Of a DNA stretch of 64,000 nucleotides, positions 17,423 through 25,993 are shown one piece after another. The position numbers and the translations under genes were made by a program. The DNA lies in the NCBI RefSeq assembly GCF_034930985.1, contig NZ_JAYGIM010000003.1, positions 62,001 to 126,000 on the forward strand. Reading direction: 5' to 3'. Position 1 is the first letter of the stretch. Each line of letters begins with the position of its first letter. The DNA is from Arcicella lustrica. Its GTDB lineage: Bacteria > Bacteroidota > Bacteroidia > Cytophagales > Spirosomataceae. The notes beneath the pieces are model-generated. The model was not told the origin of the DNA. It did no database searches and saw nothing but the letters and a program-made list of their open reading frames with translations.

Positions 17423-18271
17423 CTATGAAACTTCAATTTCAAATTGAGGTAATTTTTTAGTACTAATTACATTGATGGCATCACCAATTTGAATACTTTC
17501 AAGAACGGTCACTAATAAGTTTTGTCCAAACAATACTCTTTTTCCTGCTTTTCTATAAGTCGAAAGCGTCAATAAAGGGTCTTTCCCTGTTTTCTCACCA
17601 GACTCTTGGTCTATTGTAGTCATGATACACCTAGAACAAGGTTTTACTCCCCAAAAAGTAGCTTTCCCAATTTGAACTTCGTACCAATTTTCTTCTTCAT
17701 AAGCTTCGCCTCCTTTGAAAACTAAATTTGGGCGAAAACGATTCATTTTTACACGCTCTTTTAAGCGATTATTCAAATCATCTAAAGAAGATTGCCCGAT
17801 AACCAAGAAAGGATAAGCATCCGAAAAAGAAGTAATTTCATCGCCACTTATTGCATAATTCTTATCAACTTCTCTCCTACTACTTTCAGGCATATAGACT
17901 AATCTTACAGACATTTCCAACGCTTTTGAAAACCATTCATTGGCTTCATTACTTACTTCAAGAGCATCATCAATCGTATCATCCCAAACTTTTACACTAA
18001 CTTTTTTATGATAATTTGTTGGAGTAAGGCTTATTTTTAAGGCTTCTGAGTTGTTTTTCCGATGCGTAATTGTCAGATATTCAGCATCAATAGCAGGCTG
18101 AAAAAGTGCTAATTGAGGGTATTGTCTTTGCGTGAGGAAGTGTCCATTTTCATCTACCAAAAGCCATCTGCGGTCATTTTCTAATCCACGTTCTGTTACT
18201 TTGGCTTGTTGTAGGCTAATTCCACCGAGAGATTTGACAGGATAAATCCAGATTTCAGAGAGTTGAAGCAT
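17423..18271 (-). CDS. MOSC domain protein (YcbX/mARC-like)
   Basis: A 282-residue protein with the N-terminal MOSC beta-barrel (LSEIWIYPVKSLGGISL, RGLENDRRWLLVDENG, LTQRQYPQLALF) and a C-terminal MOSC domain (RFRPNLVF, WGVKPCSRCIMTTIDQ, FGQNLLV). The Cys in PCSRC aligns with the conserved Cys thought to hold the molybdenum cofactor in mARC and YcbX. It probably reduces N-hydroxylated compounds or handles sulfur carried on the cofactor, but no ferredoxin domain is present at the C-terminus (unlike E. coli YcbX), so electrons must come from another protein. A TACTTTTG box lies 17 bp before the start. Confidence 0.88.
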   Translation of the reverse strand: MLQLSEIWIYPVKSLGGISLQQAKVTERGLENDRRWLLVDENGHFLTQRQYPQLALFQPAIDAEYLTITHRKNNSEALKISLTPTNYHKKVSVKVWDDTIDDALEVSNEANEWFSKALEMSVRLVYMPESSRREVDKNYAISGDEITSFSDAYPFLVIGQSSLDDLNNRLKERVKMNRFRPNLVFKGGEAYEEENWYEVQIGKATFWGVKPCSRCIMTTIDQESGEKTGKDPLLTLSTYRKAGKRVLFGQNLLVTVLESIQIGDAINVISTKKLPQFEIEVS

Positions 18272-18287
18272 AATATTTTAGTTTCCC

Positions 18288-18295
18288 CAAAAGTA
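18288..18295 (-). promoter_or_regulatory. Candidate promoter of the MOSC gene (TACTTTTG)
   Basis: Exact TAnnTTTG match on the minus strand, predicted leader about 12 nt, next to the terminator of the upstream gene. No -33 TTG seen. Confidence 0.45.
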
Positions 18296-18334
18296 CAAAA
18301 ACCTGTGGAATTTGAAGATTCTCACAGGTTTTTG
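18296..18334 (-). terminator. Terminator of the GumN/TraB gene
   Basis: CAAAAACCTGTG (18296-18307) is a perfect inverted repeat of 18323-18334. Read on the minus strand the right arm ends in a T-run. It ends right at the -7 box of the MOSC gene. Confidence 0.8.
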
Positions 18335-18385
18335 TTTTCGAAAAAGATAGTAATCAATATATTTAGAATACTGAATATTTGCTAT

Positions 18386-19261
18386 TTATTTCACAGCTTT
18401 TACCGTATAACCTTGTTTTTTAAGTAAAGTAATTACTCCTTTTTCACCGCCTAAGTGTCCTGCTCCTACTCCAAAAAAAGTAGGTTTTTCTTTCATAATT
18501 GTAGCCATTCTTGGTATCCAATTGCGGTTTCTATTTTCTAGTAAATCTTTTTCAAAAGCGACATCGGCTGTTGAAGAACTGGTCATATCTTTCAACAAAG
18601 CTTCAATGTCTTGTTTTTTATAATCTTTAATCAATATTTTCAATTCACTTTTTCCCAAACTCCAATTATCAACCATTTTAACCAACATCAAATCCGCTTG
18701 CTTTTCCATTCCCATATTATCCAAAGCATCAAATTGTTCTTTTACTAATTCTAAGCCTTTCACCTCTTTTTTCTGTTCTTGAGCCATTTTCACAAAAACC
18801 TCTTCATAACCTTGCATCGGGCAACCCAACATACTTGGTATCGTCATCGAACTTAAAATAAAGGGCTTCATGCTATCCATAAAAGCGATATTTGTTTTCA
18901 ATGAATCTTTAAAAAACTTGGCTACTTTTTTATAATCAGGCTCCGACATAATCGTTTTCAACGTCTTACCATCGGGCATCATCATGTATTTTTGCATTTC
19001 AGTCATCATCGAAGGGTCGTCCATATCAATCTCTAAATAGATTTGTTGAGATGCTGAAAACTTACTTTTAACAACTTCTGGAAGGAAAAAATCATCTTTA
19101 CAAATGGCATGAATTGTACCAAACACATAAGAAGGTTGTGAAAGTCCATTTCCTGAAATTTCATATAATAATGATTTCTCGTCTTTTTGTCCGTAAATCT
19201 TACCGAAGTACAAAAAGCTAAAAACTAAAGAAATCATAAAAAATTTAATAGGATTTGCCAT
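18386..19261 (-). CDS. TraB/GumN family protein
   Basis: The 291-residue product has an N-terminal hydrophobic segment (FFMISLVFSFLYFGKIYGQ) and the family's hallmarks: LLYEISGNGLSQPSYVFGTIHAICKDDFF near the start, LEIDMDDPSM, a conserved ENRNRNW near residue 245, and VGAGHLGGEKGVITLLKKQGYTVKAV at the end. The GTIH and GAGH motifs are those of the TIKI/TraB metal-dependent protease-like fold. Export to the periplasm is likely. The physiological target is unknown. It is downstream of the ECF sigma factor and its membrane partner on the same strand (gap 64 bp) and may belong to their operon; a terminator follows. Confidence 0.88.
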   Translation of the reverse strand: MANPIKFFMISLVFSFLYFGKIYGQKDEKSLLYEISGNGLSQPSYVFGTIHAICKDDFFLPEVVKSKFSASQQIYLEIDMDDPSMMTEMQKYMMMPDGKTLKTIMSEPDYKKVAKFFKDSLKTNIAFMDSMKPFILSSMTIPSMLGCPMQGYEEVFVKMAQEQKKEVKGLELVKEQFDALDNMGMEKQADLMLVKMVDNWSLGKSELKILIKDYKKQDIEALLKDMTSSSTADVAFEKDLLENRNRNWIPRMATIMKEKPTFFGVGAGHLGGEKGVITLLKKQGYTVKAVK

Positions 19262-19325
19262 TTTTTGAAGAATGTTAAAGGTTTTGTTTCTTGTTAAAAT
19301 TAATCTATTTTCAGATTTTCCTGTT

Positions 19326-19928
19326 TTAATCAGCCGTTTCTGCTAATTCAGCCAAACAGTTTTTTAATTTATCCAAATGCTGTCCATATACTTTTCGGAT
19401 ATAAAACTTAACCCAAAAGTAGCCTAAAGGTGAAATAATTATGGTATTGATGAGTAAAAACTTTAGCGATAATGTTTCTCCGTTGAGTTCTAAACCTACA
19501 ATTAAGCCATAAAACATCATCGGAAAAAGTAGGATATAATTGATAATCATGTAGATACGAATGAATTTCGAAAATTGCTTTACAGTAATTTTCAATGACG
19601 TAATTAAATCTAATCTTGTTTCAAATGCTTGAAGGGAACGATATTCTACCAAAAAAATAACTAAAGTAATCACCGTCGTAAAAATCAATATAGAACATAT
19701 ATACTTATGAAAAACAGCAACATTCGTAAAGAAAATGAAGTACAAGAATACAGGCAAAAACAAAATGCTAACTAAAATTTCTAGTGTTAAATTTCTTTTC
19801 AATTTTGCAATCGCAGCATTTGATTTCCCCTTCATCATTGCCAAAAACTCATCATTGCCAATTACTTGAGAAGAAATACTTTCAAGGGATGTTTGTTGCC
19901 AAATATTTTTTAATTCGTCTAATTCCAT
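19326..19928 (-). CDS. Four-helix membrane protein, partner of the ECF sigma factor
   Basis: A 200-residue protein starting MELDELKNIWQQTS, a beginning seen in many Bacteroidota proteins encoded just after ECF sigma genes. It then has four hydrophobic helices (about 48-72, 75-95, 128-150, 158-178) and a short charged tail. The gene starts 40 bp after the sigma factor stop on the same strand. By position it may hold or modulate the sigma factor at the membrane, but it has no recognisable anti-sigma domain, so the role is inference. Confidence 0.6.
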   Translation of the reverse strand: MELDELKNIWQQTSLESISSQVIGNDEFLAMMKGKSNAAIAKLKRNLTLEILVSILFLPVFLYFIFFTNVAVFHKYICSILIFTTVITLVIFLVEYRSLQAFETRLDLITSLKITVKQFSKFIRIYMIINYILLFPMMFYGLIVGLELNGETLSLKFLLINTIIISPLGYFWVKFYIRKVYGQHLDKLKNCLAELAETAD

Positions 19929-19968
19929 CTTTTGTTTTTAGAATATTAATCTTAAAATAAATGTGAAA

Positions 19969-20472
19969 CTACTTGGCATTTGCCATCAAAGTCCTTAGTT
20001 TTTCACGGATTCTAGTCATTTTTACTCTTACATTATTTTGGCTAATCCCGATAATCTCTGCAATTTCTTCATTACTTTTCTCTTCAAAATATAACATCAT
20101 GATGGCTTTTTCTACTTCTGAAAGTTGGTCGATGGCTTGATACAATACTTTTAATTTTTCTTCAAAACTAAAGTCGTACTGATTATCAGAAATATTTGCA
20201 AAAGTCTCCGACAATTCAACACGAATCGGTTTTCTACTTTCTTTTCTAAAATCAGAAATGGCTACATTCAATGCTATTTGATAAATCCAAGTTGAAACCT
20301 TTGCTTCTTGTCTAAATTTTGGAAAGGCTTTCCATAGTTGAATCACAATTTCTTGGAACAAATCCTTGCGGTCATCTGGGTCACGACGATACATCCCGCA
20401 CACTTTATGCACGATGCCTTGATGAATTTTGATGAGTTCAACAAATTGATTTTCTATGATTTGGTTCAACAC
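19969..20472 (-). CDS. ECF-type RNA polymerase sigma factor
   Basis: The 167-residue protein has sigma-70 region 2 (GIVHKVCGMYRRDPDDRKDLFQEIVIQLW, then WIYQIALNVAISDFRK) and region 4 (QLSEVEKAIMMLYFEEKSNEEIAEIIGISQNNVRVKMTRIREKLRTLM). There is no region 1 or 3, as expected for the extracytoplasmic function group. It directs RNA polymerase to a small regulon; the signal is unknown. It leads a likely operon with the membrane protein at 19326 and perhaps the GumN/TraB gene at 18386. An 18-bp perfect inverted repeat lies 63 bp upstream of its start. Confidence 0.92.
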   Translation of the reverse strand: MLNQIIENQFVELIKIHQGIVHKVCGMYRRDPDDRKDLFQEIVIQLWKAFPKFRQEAKVSTWIYQIALNVAISDFRKESRKPIRVELSETFANISDNQYDFSFEEKLKVLYQAIDQLSEVEKAIMMLYFEEKSNEEIAEIIGISQNNVRVKMTRIREKLRTLMANAK

Positions 20473-20534
20473 AAATGAGGTTTTAAATAGTTAGTCGGAT
20501 GAGTATCGGTGTAATTACAAAAAAAGGAGGTTAT

Positions 20535-20578
20535 TTTTAAAAGTAATTTGGAATACCAAATCCAAATTACTTTTAAAA
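20535..20578. repeat. Perfect 18-bp inverted repeat with 8-nt loop
   Basis: TTTTAAAAGTAATTTGGA (20535-20552) is the exact reverse complement of 20561-20578. On the minus strand it is followed by CCTCC and seven T. It sits upstream of the sigma factor and could be an attenuator, a protein-binding palindrome or a leftover terminator. Confidence 0.7.
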
Positions 20579-20721
20579 TGGGAATATAGCCTTTATAGAA
20601 TACAGAAAAATTGCTGATACAGAGCCATTATCTGATAAAAAAACGATTAGTGGTCGTAAAGAAATAATAATTCCTAAACTCACTTCACTAAAACAGTTGG
20701 GCTTCGGTGTTCATCAATCAC

Positions 20722-20756
20722 AAAAAGCAGTCAAAAACTAATTCGACTGCTTTTTT
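20722..20756 (-). terminator. Bidirectional terminator downstream of the small membrane-anchored protein
   Basis: AAAAAGCAGTC (20722-20732) pairs with GACTGCTTTTT (20745-20755), with A-runs and T-runs on both sides, about 45 bp beyond the stop of the gene at 20800-21192. Confidence 0.8.
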
Positions 20757-20799
20757 ATGATTTAAAAAATTCATGATTACTTATGTACTATTCTGAATT

Positions 20800-21192
20800 T
20801 TAATTACAAATTGATTTTACTTTATATGGTAGAGGTTTTATGCTCTCGGGGCTTAAATATTCAAGTTTAAACCTATCATCTGAAATAAATAATCCCCAAT
20901 TCCAGAACTCCCAAGCATTCTTTCTAAATGTTCTATATAAAATTGTATCGGGTGACATTGGGTGACATTTTTTGTAATATTCAAATGAGATATTTACCAT
21001 ATCTTTAAACTGTGGACCCTTTAAAGGTTCTTCAAAACTCCTAAATTCTCCATGAGCTGTAGAATAAGTAAAATAATCTACATGAAGATTAGGGCTTGAA
21101 AAAACCATCCCAACTATCACTCTAAATGGGAAGACGTAATTTGTCAGAATTACTACAATAACAATTAAGGATATTATTTTTAAGTATTTCAT
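20800..21192 (-). CDS. Hypothetical protein with N-terminal membrane anchor
   Basis: I do not recognise this 130-residue product. It starts MKYLKIISLIVIVVILTNYVFPF, a single hydrophobic segment with a positive N-terminus, so it is probably anchored or exported. The rest is rich in aromatic residues (SFEYYKKC, NAWEFWNWGLFISDD) and has two Cys. It has its own terminator and 245 bp of unassigned sequence in front (21193-21437), in which I see no gene or clear promoter. Reading-frame quality is normal, but existence as an expressed gene is not proven. Confidence 0.55.
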   Translation of the reverse strand: MKYLKIISLIVIVVILTNYVFPFRVIVGMVFSSPNLHVDYFTYSTAHGEFRSFEEPLKGPQFKDMVNISFEYYKKCHPMSPDTILYRTFRKNAWEFWNWGLFISDDRFKLEYLSPESIKPLPYKVKSICN

Positions 21193-21437
21193 ATTGACCC
21201 TAGGTTTGACATACCAATTTTGTGCTTCAGTAACCGAAATTTCAGTGTCAATTTTAGTTTTACTTCAGTAGCAACAAAGTACTATTTCGAATAAGATAAG
21301 ACTATTGTGATAAAACGAATAGTTTAAATTGATACTTCTCATGATTCCTTAGTTTAAGTAAAACATGTATTTGTGGTAATTACAAGTTAAGACTAAGCAA
21401 AAATTGTTAAACTAAAACTTCAAAAAATTGATTTAAA

Positions 21438-21994
21438 TCATTTCATTTTTGCTCTAATTCTACTGAGAGTCTCTGGCTCCACATCTAAATGTGATGCAAT
21501 GGTTTTTAATGAAACCCTTGATAAAATGTCTGGGACTTGTTGAAGCAAAAAATTATACCTTTCTTCTTTAGTTTTCATTCTTAAAATGAAATTTCTTTGT
21601 TCGCTTAAACAGTAATATTTTTCTGTTAAATATCGACCGTGATAGTTAAACTCAATAAATGTATTGTAGATATAGCTTAATTCTTCATAGGAAATATACC
21701 ACAAAACGCACTCTTCCAACGTTTCAATGTACTCTTTTGAAGGTACTTGAGTGAAAAAGCTGTCTATATATCATTTTCCTTAAAAAACCAAGTGGTGTGT
21801 TCTTTCCCATTTTCTAAGAAAAAGGCTCTTAAAATCCCTTTCTCTATAAAATATACTCTTTTTGATATGTCTCCTTCTTTCAAAAGTAGTTGTTTCTTAA
21901 CAGCTTCTACTTTTTTTACTTTTGACATTAAATGAGACGTAACTTCTTCTGTTAATGGTCTAATGGTATTTAAAATATTAATTAAGGTTTTCAT
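21438..21994 (-). pseudogene. Crp/Fnr family transcriptional regulator, frameshifted
   Basis: Two adjacent frames make one typical small Bacteroidota Crp/Fnr regulator of about 185 residues. The first (21994 to 21764) gives the cyclic-nucleotide-binding fold: LLLKEGDISKRVYFIEKG, GKEHTTWFFKEND, then a premature stop. The other frame continues without loss as YIDSFFTQVPSKEYIETLE, then ECVLWYISYEEL and the helix-turn-helix VSLKTIASHLDVEPETLSRI. Adding one base to the minus-strand sequence GATATATAG (in the TA-rich run at 21764-21772) restores KENDYIDSFF. The loss is therefore a single-base deletion in a TATATA tract: a real mutation, a phase-variable site or an assembly error. Confidence 0.85.
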
Positions 21995-22052
21995 TTACTT
22001 GGTGAGATTTAAATTATTACTATTGCATAAATTTTGCAGATTTAGCACATCA

Positions 22053-23381
22053 TTACTTCACTTCCATCAAGCAAATTTTAGCCGTTTTATCTGTTACTTT
22101 GAATCTATCGTCAATTCTAAAACCAATTACCCAAACGATAGAACCGTTTGATGTCAGTAAGTAAACTTCTTTCTTTAGGTTCAAAGGCACTTTTTGGTCA
22201 ATTAAAAAATCACTGATGAGTTTTTTCTTGTTCATTCCTAGCGGACAAAACCAATCGCCTTCTTTCCATCTTCTTAATTGAAGTGGAAAACGAATTTTAT
22301 CGGCATCCAAACAAGCTAACTTCTTGGCAGTTGGCACAACGAATCCTTCTTCTATTTCGGTAAATTCTCCGATGTTCAACATTCTATCACCAAACTCTAC
22401 GACTACATTATTTTTTTCAATCGTTTTACTTGTAAAAGCTTGTAGGTTTTTAGCTGTAATCACCAATTCAGTGCGGTCTTTCACCAAAGTATGCGTAGGC
22501 GTCAAGAAAGTTTTACCCGATTCTTTATCCAAAGCTTCAAAAATATCCTGACTTTGTTGATAACTAAAATTATAAGGTTTCAACAATTCTGCCAGTTTAA
22601 TCACAGGTTGTGAAAGCGTTTGAATCGCTTTATAGTTCACATAAATTGCCTGAGAATCTGACCAAGTAATTTGTTTTCTCAGCATTTCCATTTCTTGTTC
22701 AAAAATATCTTCAACTGCTGTAATTCTTTCTACAGTTTGTTGAATGGTATTTTCAAGATTTGGATTGATTTGTTTCAATAATGGAACAACTTCATTTCTA
22801 ATTAAATTACGTTGATATTTATTCGATTCATTGGAAGAATCTTCTCGCCAAATAATCTGATTTTCAACTACATAATCAAAAATACCTTCTTTTTCAGCAA
22901 ACAAAACCGGACGAATAATATGTCCATTTTTCACTCTAATACCATGCAAACCAGCTATACCGGTTCCTTTTGTCAAATTGAGCAATACTGTTTCTAATAC
23001 GTCATTTTGATGATGTGCCGTAGCAATATAATCGAATTGATGCTGTGTTCTTATTTTTTCAAACCATTCGTATCTTAAAATACGAGCAGCCATTTGCGTA
23101 GAAATCTTTTCGTTTTCTGAAAAGTCTGTCGTTTGGAAAGTCGTTACATAGAATGGAACTTTGTATTTAATAGACAGTTTTTTAACAAACATTTCATCTT
23201 CATTTGACTCTTCTCCACGAAGTCCAAAATTGCAATGAGCAATCGCAAAATCAAGTTTTGCTTTACTGAAAAGGTCGCACATCACGACAGAATCCATACC
23301 ACCACTTACCGCTAAAAGTACTTTTTGAGACGGTTGAATAAGATTTTGTTTGTTAATAAACGTTAAAAACTCGTTGAGCAT
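22053..23381 (-). CDS. tilS: tRNA(Ile)-lysidine synthase
   Basis: TilS attaches lysine to the wobble C34 of tRNA-Ile(CAU) with ATP, changing its reading from AUG to AUA; it is normally essential. The 442-residue protein has the PP-loop motif in KVLLAVSGGMDSVVM near residue 26, then FAIAHCNFGLRGEESNEDE and TAHHQNDVLETVLLNLTKGTG. The C-terminal TilS domain contains RRWKEGDWFCPLGMNKKKLISDFLIDQKVP. The start at 23381 is supported by a TTG-N18-TATTTTTG promoter on the minus strand (23430-23458). The gene is divergent from the OstA-like gene, and the two promoters overlap each other's 5' region. Confidence 0.97.
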   Translation of the reverse strand: MLNEFLTFINKQNLIQPSQKVLLAVSGGMDSVVMCDLFSKAKLDFAIAHCNFGLRGEESNEDEMFVKKLSIKYKVPFYVTTFQTTDFSENEKISTQMAARILRYEWFEKIRTQHQFDYIATAHHQNDVLETVLLNLTKGTGIAGLHGIRVKNGHIIRPVLFAEKEGIFDYVVENQIIWREDSSNESNKYQRNLIRNEVVPLLKQINPNLENTIQQTVERITAVEDIFEQEMEMLRKQITWSDSQAIYVNYKAIQTLSQPVIKLAELLKPYNFSYQQSQDIFEALDKESGKTFLTPTHTLVKDRTELVITAKNLQAFTSKTIEKNNVVVEFGDRMLNIGEFTEIEEGFVVPTAKKLACLDADKIRFPLQLRRWKEGDWFCPLGMNKKKLISDFLIDQKVPLNLKKEVYLLTSNGSIVWVIGFRIDDRFKVTDKTAKICLMEVK

Positions 23382-23402
23382 GATTTTATTTGGCTAATTT
23401 TG
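23374..23402 (+). promoter_or_regulatory. Promoter of the OstA-like gene (TTG-N18-TAATTTTG)
   Basis: TTG at 23374-23376, an 18-bp spacer and TAATTTTG at 23395-23402. It overlaps the tilS start codon on the other strand and places transcription at about 23408. That excludes the upstream TTG (23390) as the translation start and favours ATG 23417. Confidence 0.6.
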
Positions 23403-23416
23403 CAAGCACAAGATTT

Positions 23417-25147
23417 ATGAAATATTCCACAAAAATACATCAAATAAACGCAATTCAAGAATCAACGAAGGCATTTGAAATAGGCAAATCTATTTCAAAG
23501 GTTTTATCGTATGTTTTTTTGAGTTTAAACCTGTTGAGCTTTACTTTTTTTTCTGCAAAAGCTCAAACGCCAACTGGCAACCCAAGTAAAGTAGAAATCA
23601 TGAAAGCGGACAGTTTAATTGGTCAAAATCAACCATTTATGCAAATGAAAAAACTCATTGGCAATGTTGGTTTACGCCAAGGTACAACTTTACTTTATTG
23701 CAACTTGGCGATTTTGAACGAGACAACTAATATTTTGGAAGCCTACGGAAAAGTAAAAATCATTCAAGCTGATACTGTTACCATTACTGGAGATACCGCT
23801 TATTATTTCGGAAACGAAAGAAAAGCAATTATCAACGGACACGTAAAATTGGATGACAGAACGATTGTACTTTCTACCAATAAACTTGACTATGATTTGA
23901 ATACCAGTATTGCTTACTATAATACTGGAGGAAAAATTATTGACAAAAAGAGTACATTAACCAGTAAAGAAGGCTATTACAATACTGTTACTAAGCTTTT
24001 TGATTTTAAAAAGGATGTTCACGTTCTTGATAAAGAAGGAAGTTTAACGGCGGATTCTTTGCGTTATAGTACTTTATCGAAAGAAGCTTTTTTTATTGCC
24101 CCTACTTTGGTCGTTAATAAAAAAGATACGACTTATGCTAATCCGGGTAGCCAATACAACACGGTGACTAAAATTTCTAATTTAAAAGGTCGGTCAACAG
24201 TAAAAACAGAAGACTATACCATGACTGCTGATACGATGATTTATGACCCGCCAACCGAAATTGGTATTGCGATTGGAAATATTCATTTTATCTCTAAAAA
24301 AGACAAAGCAATTCTAACAGGCGACCGTGGCAGATATTCTAAGAAAACAGGTGTTACCAGAGTATTTGGGCATGCTTTGTTAAAGAATGTTTTAGAAAAT
24401 GATACGCTTTTTCTAACAGCAGACACTTTGGTTTCTATAGATAATAAAGAGACCAAAACTAAAAAGCTTTACGCTTACAAAAGAGTATTAATTTATAAAA
24501 GTGATTTTTCAGGAAAATGTGATTCGCTGAGTTATAACGTTTCGGATTCAACGATTTACTTCTATCAAAAACCTGTTCTTTGGAATTTAAAAAATCAATC
24601 AGAAGCAGATTCTATTAATATTTTACTCAAGAATAATAAAATCAGTGTGATGAATATGAAAGGGAAGTCTTTCGTAATTGCTACTGATACTTTAACCAAT
24701 TACAACCAAATAAAAGGACGTAAAATGGTTGTAAGGTTCACTAATGATTCAAAAATTGAAAGAGTAAATGTTGAAGGAAATGGAGAAAGTATTTATTATG
24801 CCGTAGATGAAAAAAATACGCTAACTGGCATGAATAGAGTACAATGTGGAAAAATGAATATGAATTTTGCCAAAAACAAAATCTCTAGAATTTCTTTTTT
24901 AGCCAAACCAGATGGCAAATTCATTCCGCCAAAAGAATTAAGAGAAGAAGATAAAGAATTGGATGGTTTTAGATGGAGAGTTACTGAAATGCCCACTAAA
25001 GAAAGTATTTTAGCAAGAATAACTCTTCCAAAAATAGTAATGCCAAAGGCAATTGTAAAAGACTCTGTTGAAGTAAAAAAAGTAGAAAAGAAAAATATTA
25101 ATTTACCGAATAATAAAATAAAGAAAAAATCGTTGCCAAAACTTTGA
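23417..25147 (+). CDS. OstA/LptA-like protein
   Basis: From ATG 23417 the protein is 576 residues. A long N-terminal region ends in a signal-like hydrophobic stretch (VLSYVFLSLNLLSFTFFSAKAQ). The body is a long beta-rich OstA_2/LptA-type array: NVGLRQGTTLLYCNLAILNE, YGKVKIIQADTVTITGDTAYY, INGHVKLDDRTIVLSTNKLDYDL, with later cycles of the same kind to about residue 500. LptA-type jellyrolls form the bridge that carries lipopolysaccharide across the periplasm, and OstA-like proteins of this size are common in Bacteroidota. The C-terminal tail is strongly basic. The start is fixed by the promoter at 23374-23402; the leader would be only about 10 nt. Confidence 0.85.
   Translation: MKYSTKIHQINAIQESTKAFEIGKSISKVLSYVFLSLNLLSFTFFSAKAQTPTGNPSKVEIMKADSLIGQNQPFMQMKKLIGNVGLRQGTTLLYCNLAILNETTNILEAYGKVKIIQADTVTITGDTAYYFGNERKAIINGHVKLDDRTIVLSTNKLDYDLNTSIAYYNTGGKIIDKKSTLTSKEGYYNTVTKLFDFKKDVHVLDKEGSLTADSLRYSTLSKEAFFIAPTLVVNKKDTTYANPGSQYNTVTKISNLKGRSTVKTEDYTMTADTMIYDPPTEIGIAIGNIHFISKKDKAILTGDRGRYSKKTGVTRVFGHALLKNVLENDTLFLTADTLVSIDNKETKTKKLYAYKRVLIYKSDFSGKCDSLSYNVSDSTIYFYQKPVLWNLKNQSEADSINILLKNNKISVMNMKGKSFVIATDTLTNYNQIKGRKMVVRFTNDSKIERVNVEGNGESIYYAVDEKNTLTGMNRVQCGKMNMNFAKNKISRISFLAKPDGKFIPPKELREEDKELDGFRWRVTEMPTKESILARITLPKIVMPKAIVKDSVEVKKVEKKNINLPNNKIKKKSLPKL
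23430..23458 (-). promoter_or_regulatory. Candidate tilS promoter (TTG-N18-TATTTTTG)
   Basis: On the minus strand TTG (23458-23456), an 18-bp spacer and TATTTTTG (23437-23430). It lies inside the first codons of the divergent OstA-like gene. Confidence 0.45.
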
Positions 25148-25300
25148 AAATTGAACATTTTTAATATATTTTTGTTATATAAATAAAAAAGTCAAAACAA
25201 AAGCAACCTTTCATCCGATTTTACAGTCTTTGGTAATATAAAGAATTAAAAATCTTCCTCGATTGACTAATGTTGTTTGCATAAATAATTGATAAATGAA

Positions 25301-25936
25301 ATGAAACCTATACTTTCAAATATAAAATCTTGGTTAATTTACGGATGCTTGATATCATCGATATCATCATTCGCACAAACTGCCGAGAATCGCTACAAAA
25401 GTCGCTTAGACGTTAAGCCTAAGCAAAAGACTATGAGCCAGATTACAACTTCTTCTTTCAAAAAGAAAGCTTTTACATATTTTCAGCCTTCACAATTAAC
25501 ACTTGATAGAAATATAAATTATCAGCGTTCTGCTGCAATTAGTCAGTACTTTACTAATTCTTTGATGGTACAAACACCAAAAAATTATACGACTAAAACA
25601 GAAACACCAATAGCCGTAGCAGAAAGTAGAGCAGAAGAAACGTTTAGTTCAGAAGATAAATTATTCGACAACGATAAAATTTCAGTTTCAAATATCTACC
25701 CAAATCCTGCTGATGATGCAGCTTGGATTAAGTACAATATTTCATCACAAGTAAACGAAGTAAAGATTACTTTTTACAATGTACTTGGAAGTGAAATTAA
25801 AGAAGAAATTCTCGACAAAGACGCTAATATAAAGTCTATTTCAACCAAAGATTGGGGAAATGGTATTTATTTATATCAACTTTCGGCTGATGGACGCTCT
25901 TTAGTAACCAAGAAATTATTGGTTAGGCACCAGTGA
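25301..25936 (+). CDS. T9SS type A sorting domain protein
   Basis: From ATG 25301 the protein is 211 residues. The N-terminus MKPILSNIKSWLIYGCLISSISSFAQ is a signal peptide with an AQ cleavage site. Residues about 20-120 are polar with no known domain. The C-terminal 80 residues are a type A sorting domain: ISVSNIYPNPADDAAWIKYN, ITFYNVLGSEI and GNGIYLYQLSADGRSLVTKKLLV, which is recognised by the type IX secretion system and usually removed during surface attachment. The four codons before ATG 25301 (from TTG 25289) are disregarded. It is followed by a bidirectional terminator. A short passenger with a long sorting domain is unusual but not rare. Confidence 0.88.
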   Translation: MKPILSNIKSWLIYGCLISSISSFAQTAENRYKSRLDVKPKQKTMSQITTSSFKKKAFTYFQPSQLTLDRNINYQRSAAISQYFTNSLMVQTPKNYTTKTETPIAVAESRAEETFSSEDKLFDNDKISVSNIYPNPADDAAWIKYNISSQVNEVKITFYNVLGSEIKEEILDKDANIKSISTKDWGNGIYLYQLSADGRSLVTKKLLVRHQ

Positions 25937-25955
25937 ATAGATGCTAAGAACTAAT

Positions 25956-25993
25956 AAAAAAAGGCAATTCATTTATCTGAATTGCCTTTTTTT
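25956..25993. terminator. Bidirectional terminator overlapping the coaE stop
   Basis: AAAAAAGGCAATTCA (25957-25971) pairs exactly with TGAATTGCC plus six T (25978-25992), loop 6 nt. The stop and last codons of coaE (25969 onward) lie inside the stem, so the hairpin serves the convergent T9SS gene and the end of the nusB operon. Confidence 0.9.

Larger units (their letters stand above)
20473..20799. other. Intergenic region upstream of the sigma factor
   Basis: The 327 bp contain a perfect 18-bp inverted repeat (20535-20578) and a terminator hairpin (20722-20756). A plus-strand frame without a start codon is open from 20577 to about 20738; it has no recognisable homology and runs through the terminator, so I do not call a gene. 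Confidence 0.5.

Noticed and set aside
20577..20738. Open plus-strand frame without start codon upstream of the sigma factor
   Set aside because: No ATG/GTG/TTG near its front, no recognisable homology, and it runs through a terminator stem; could be a gene remnant but cannot be supported.
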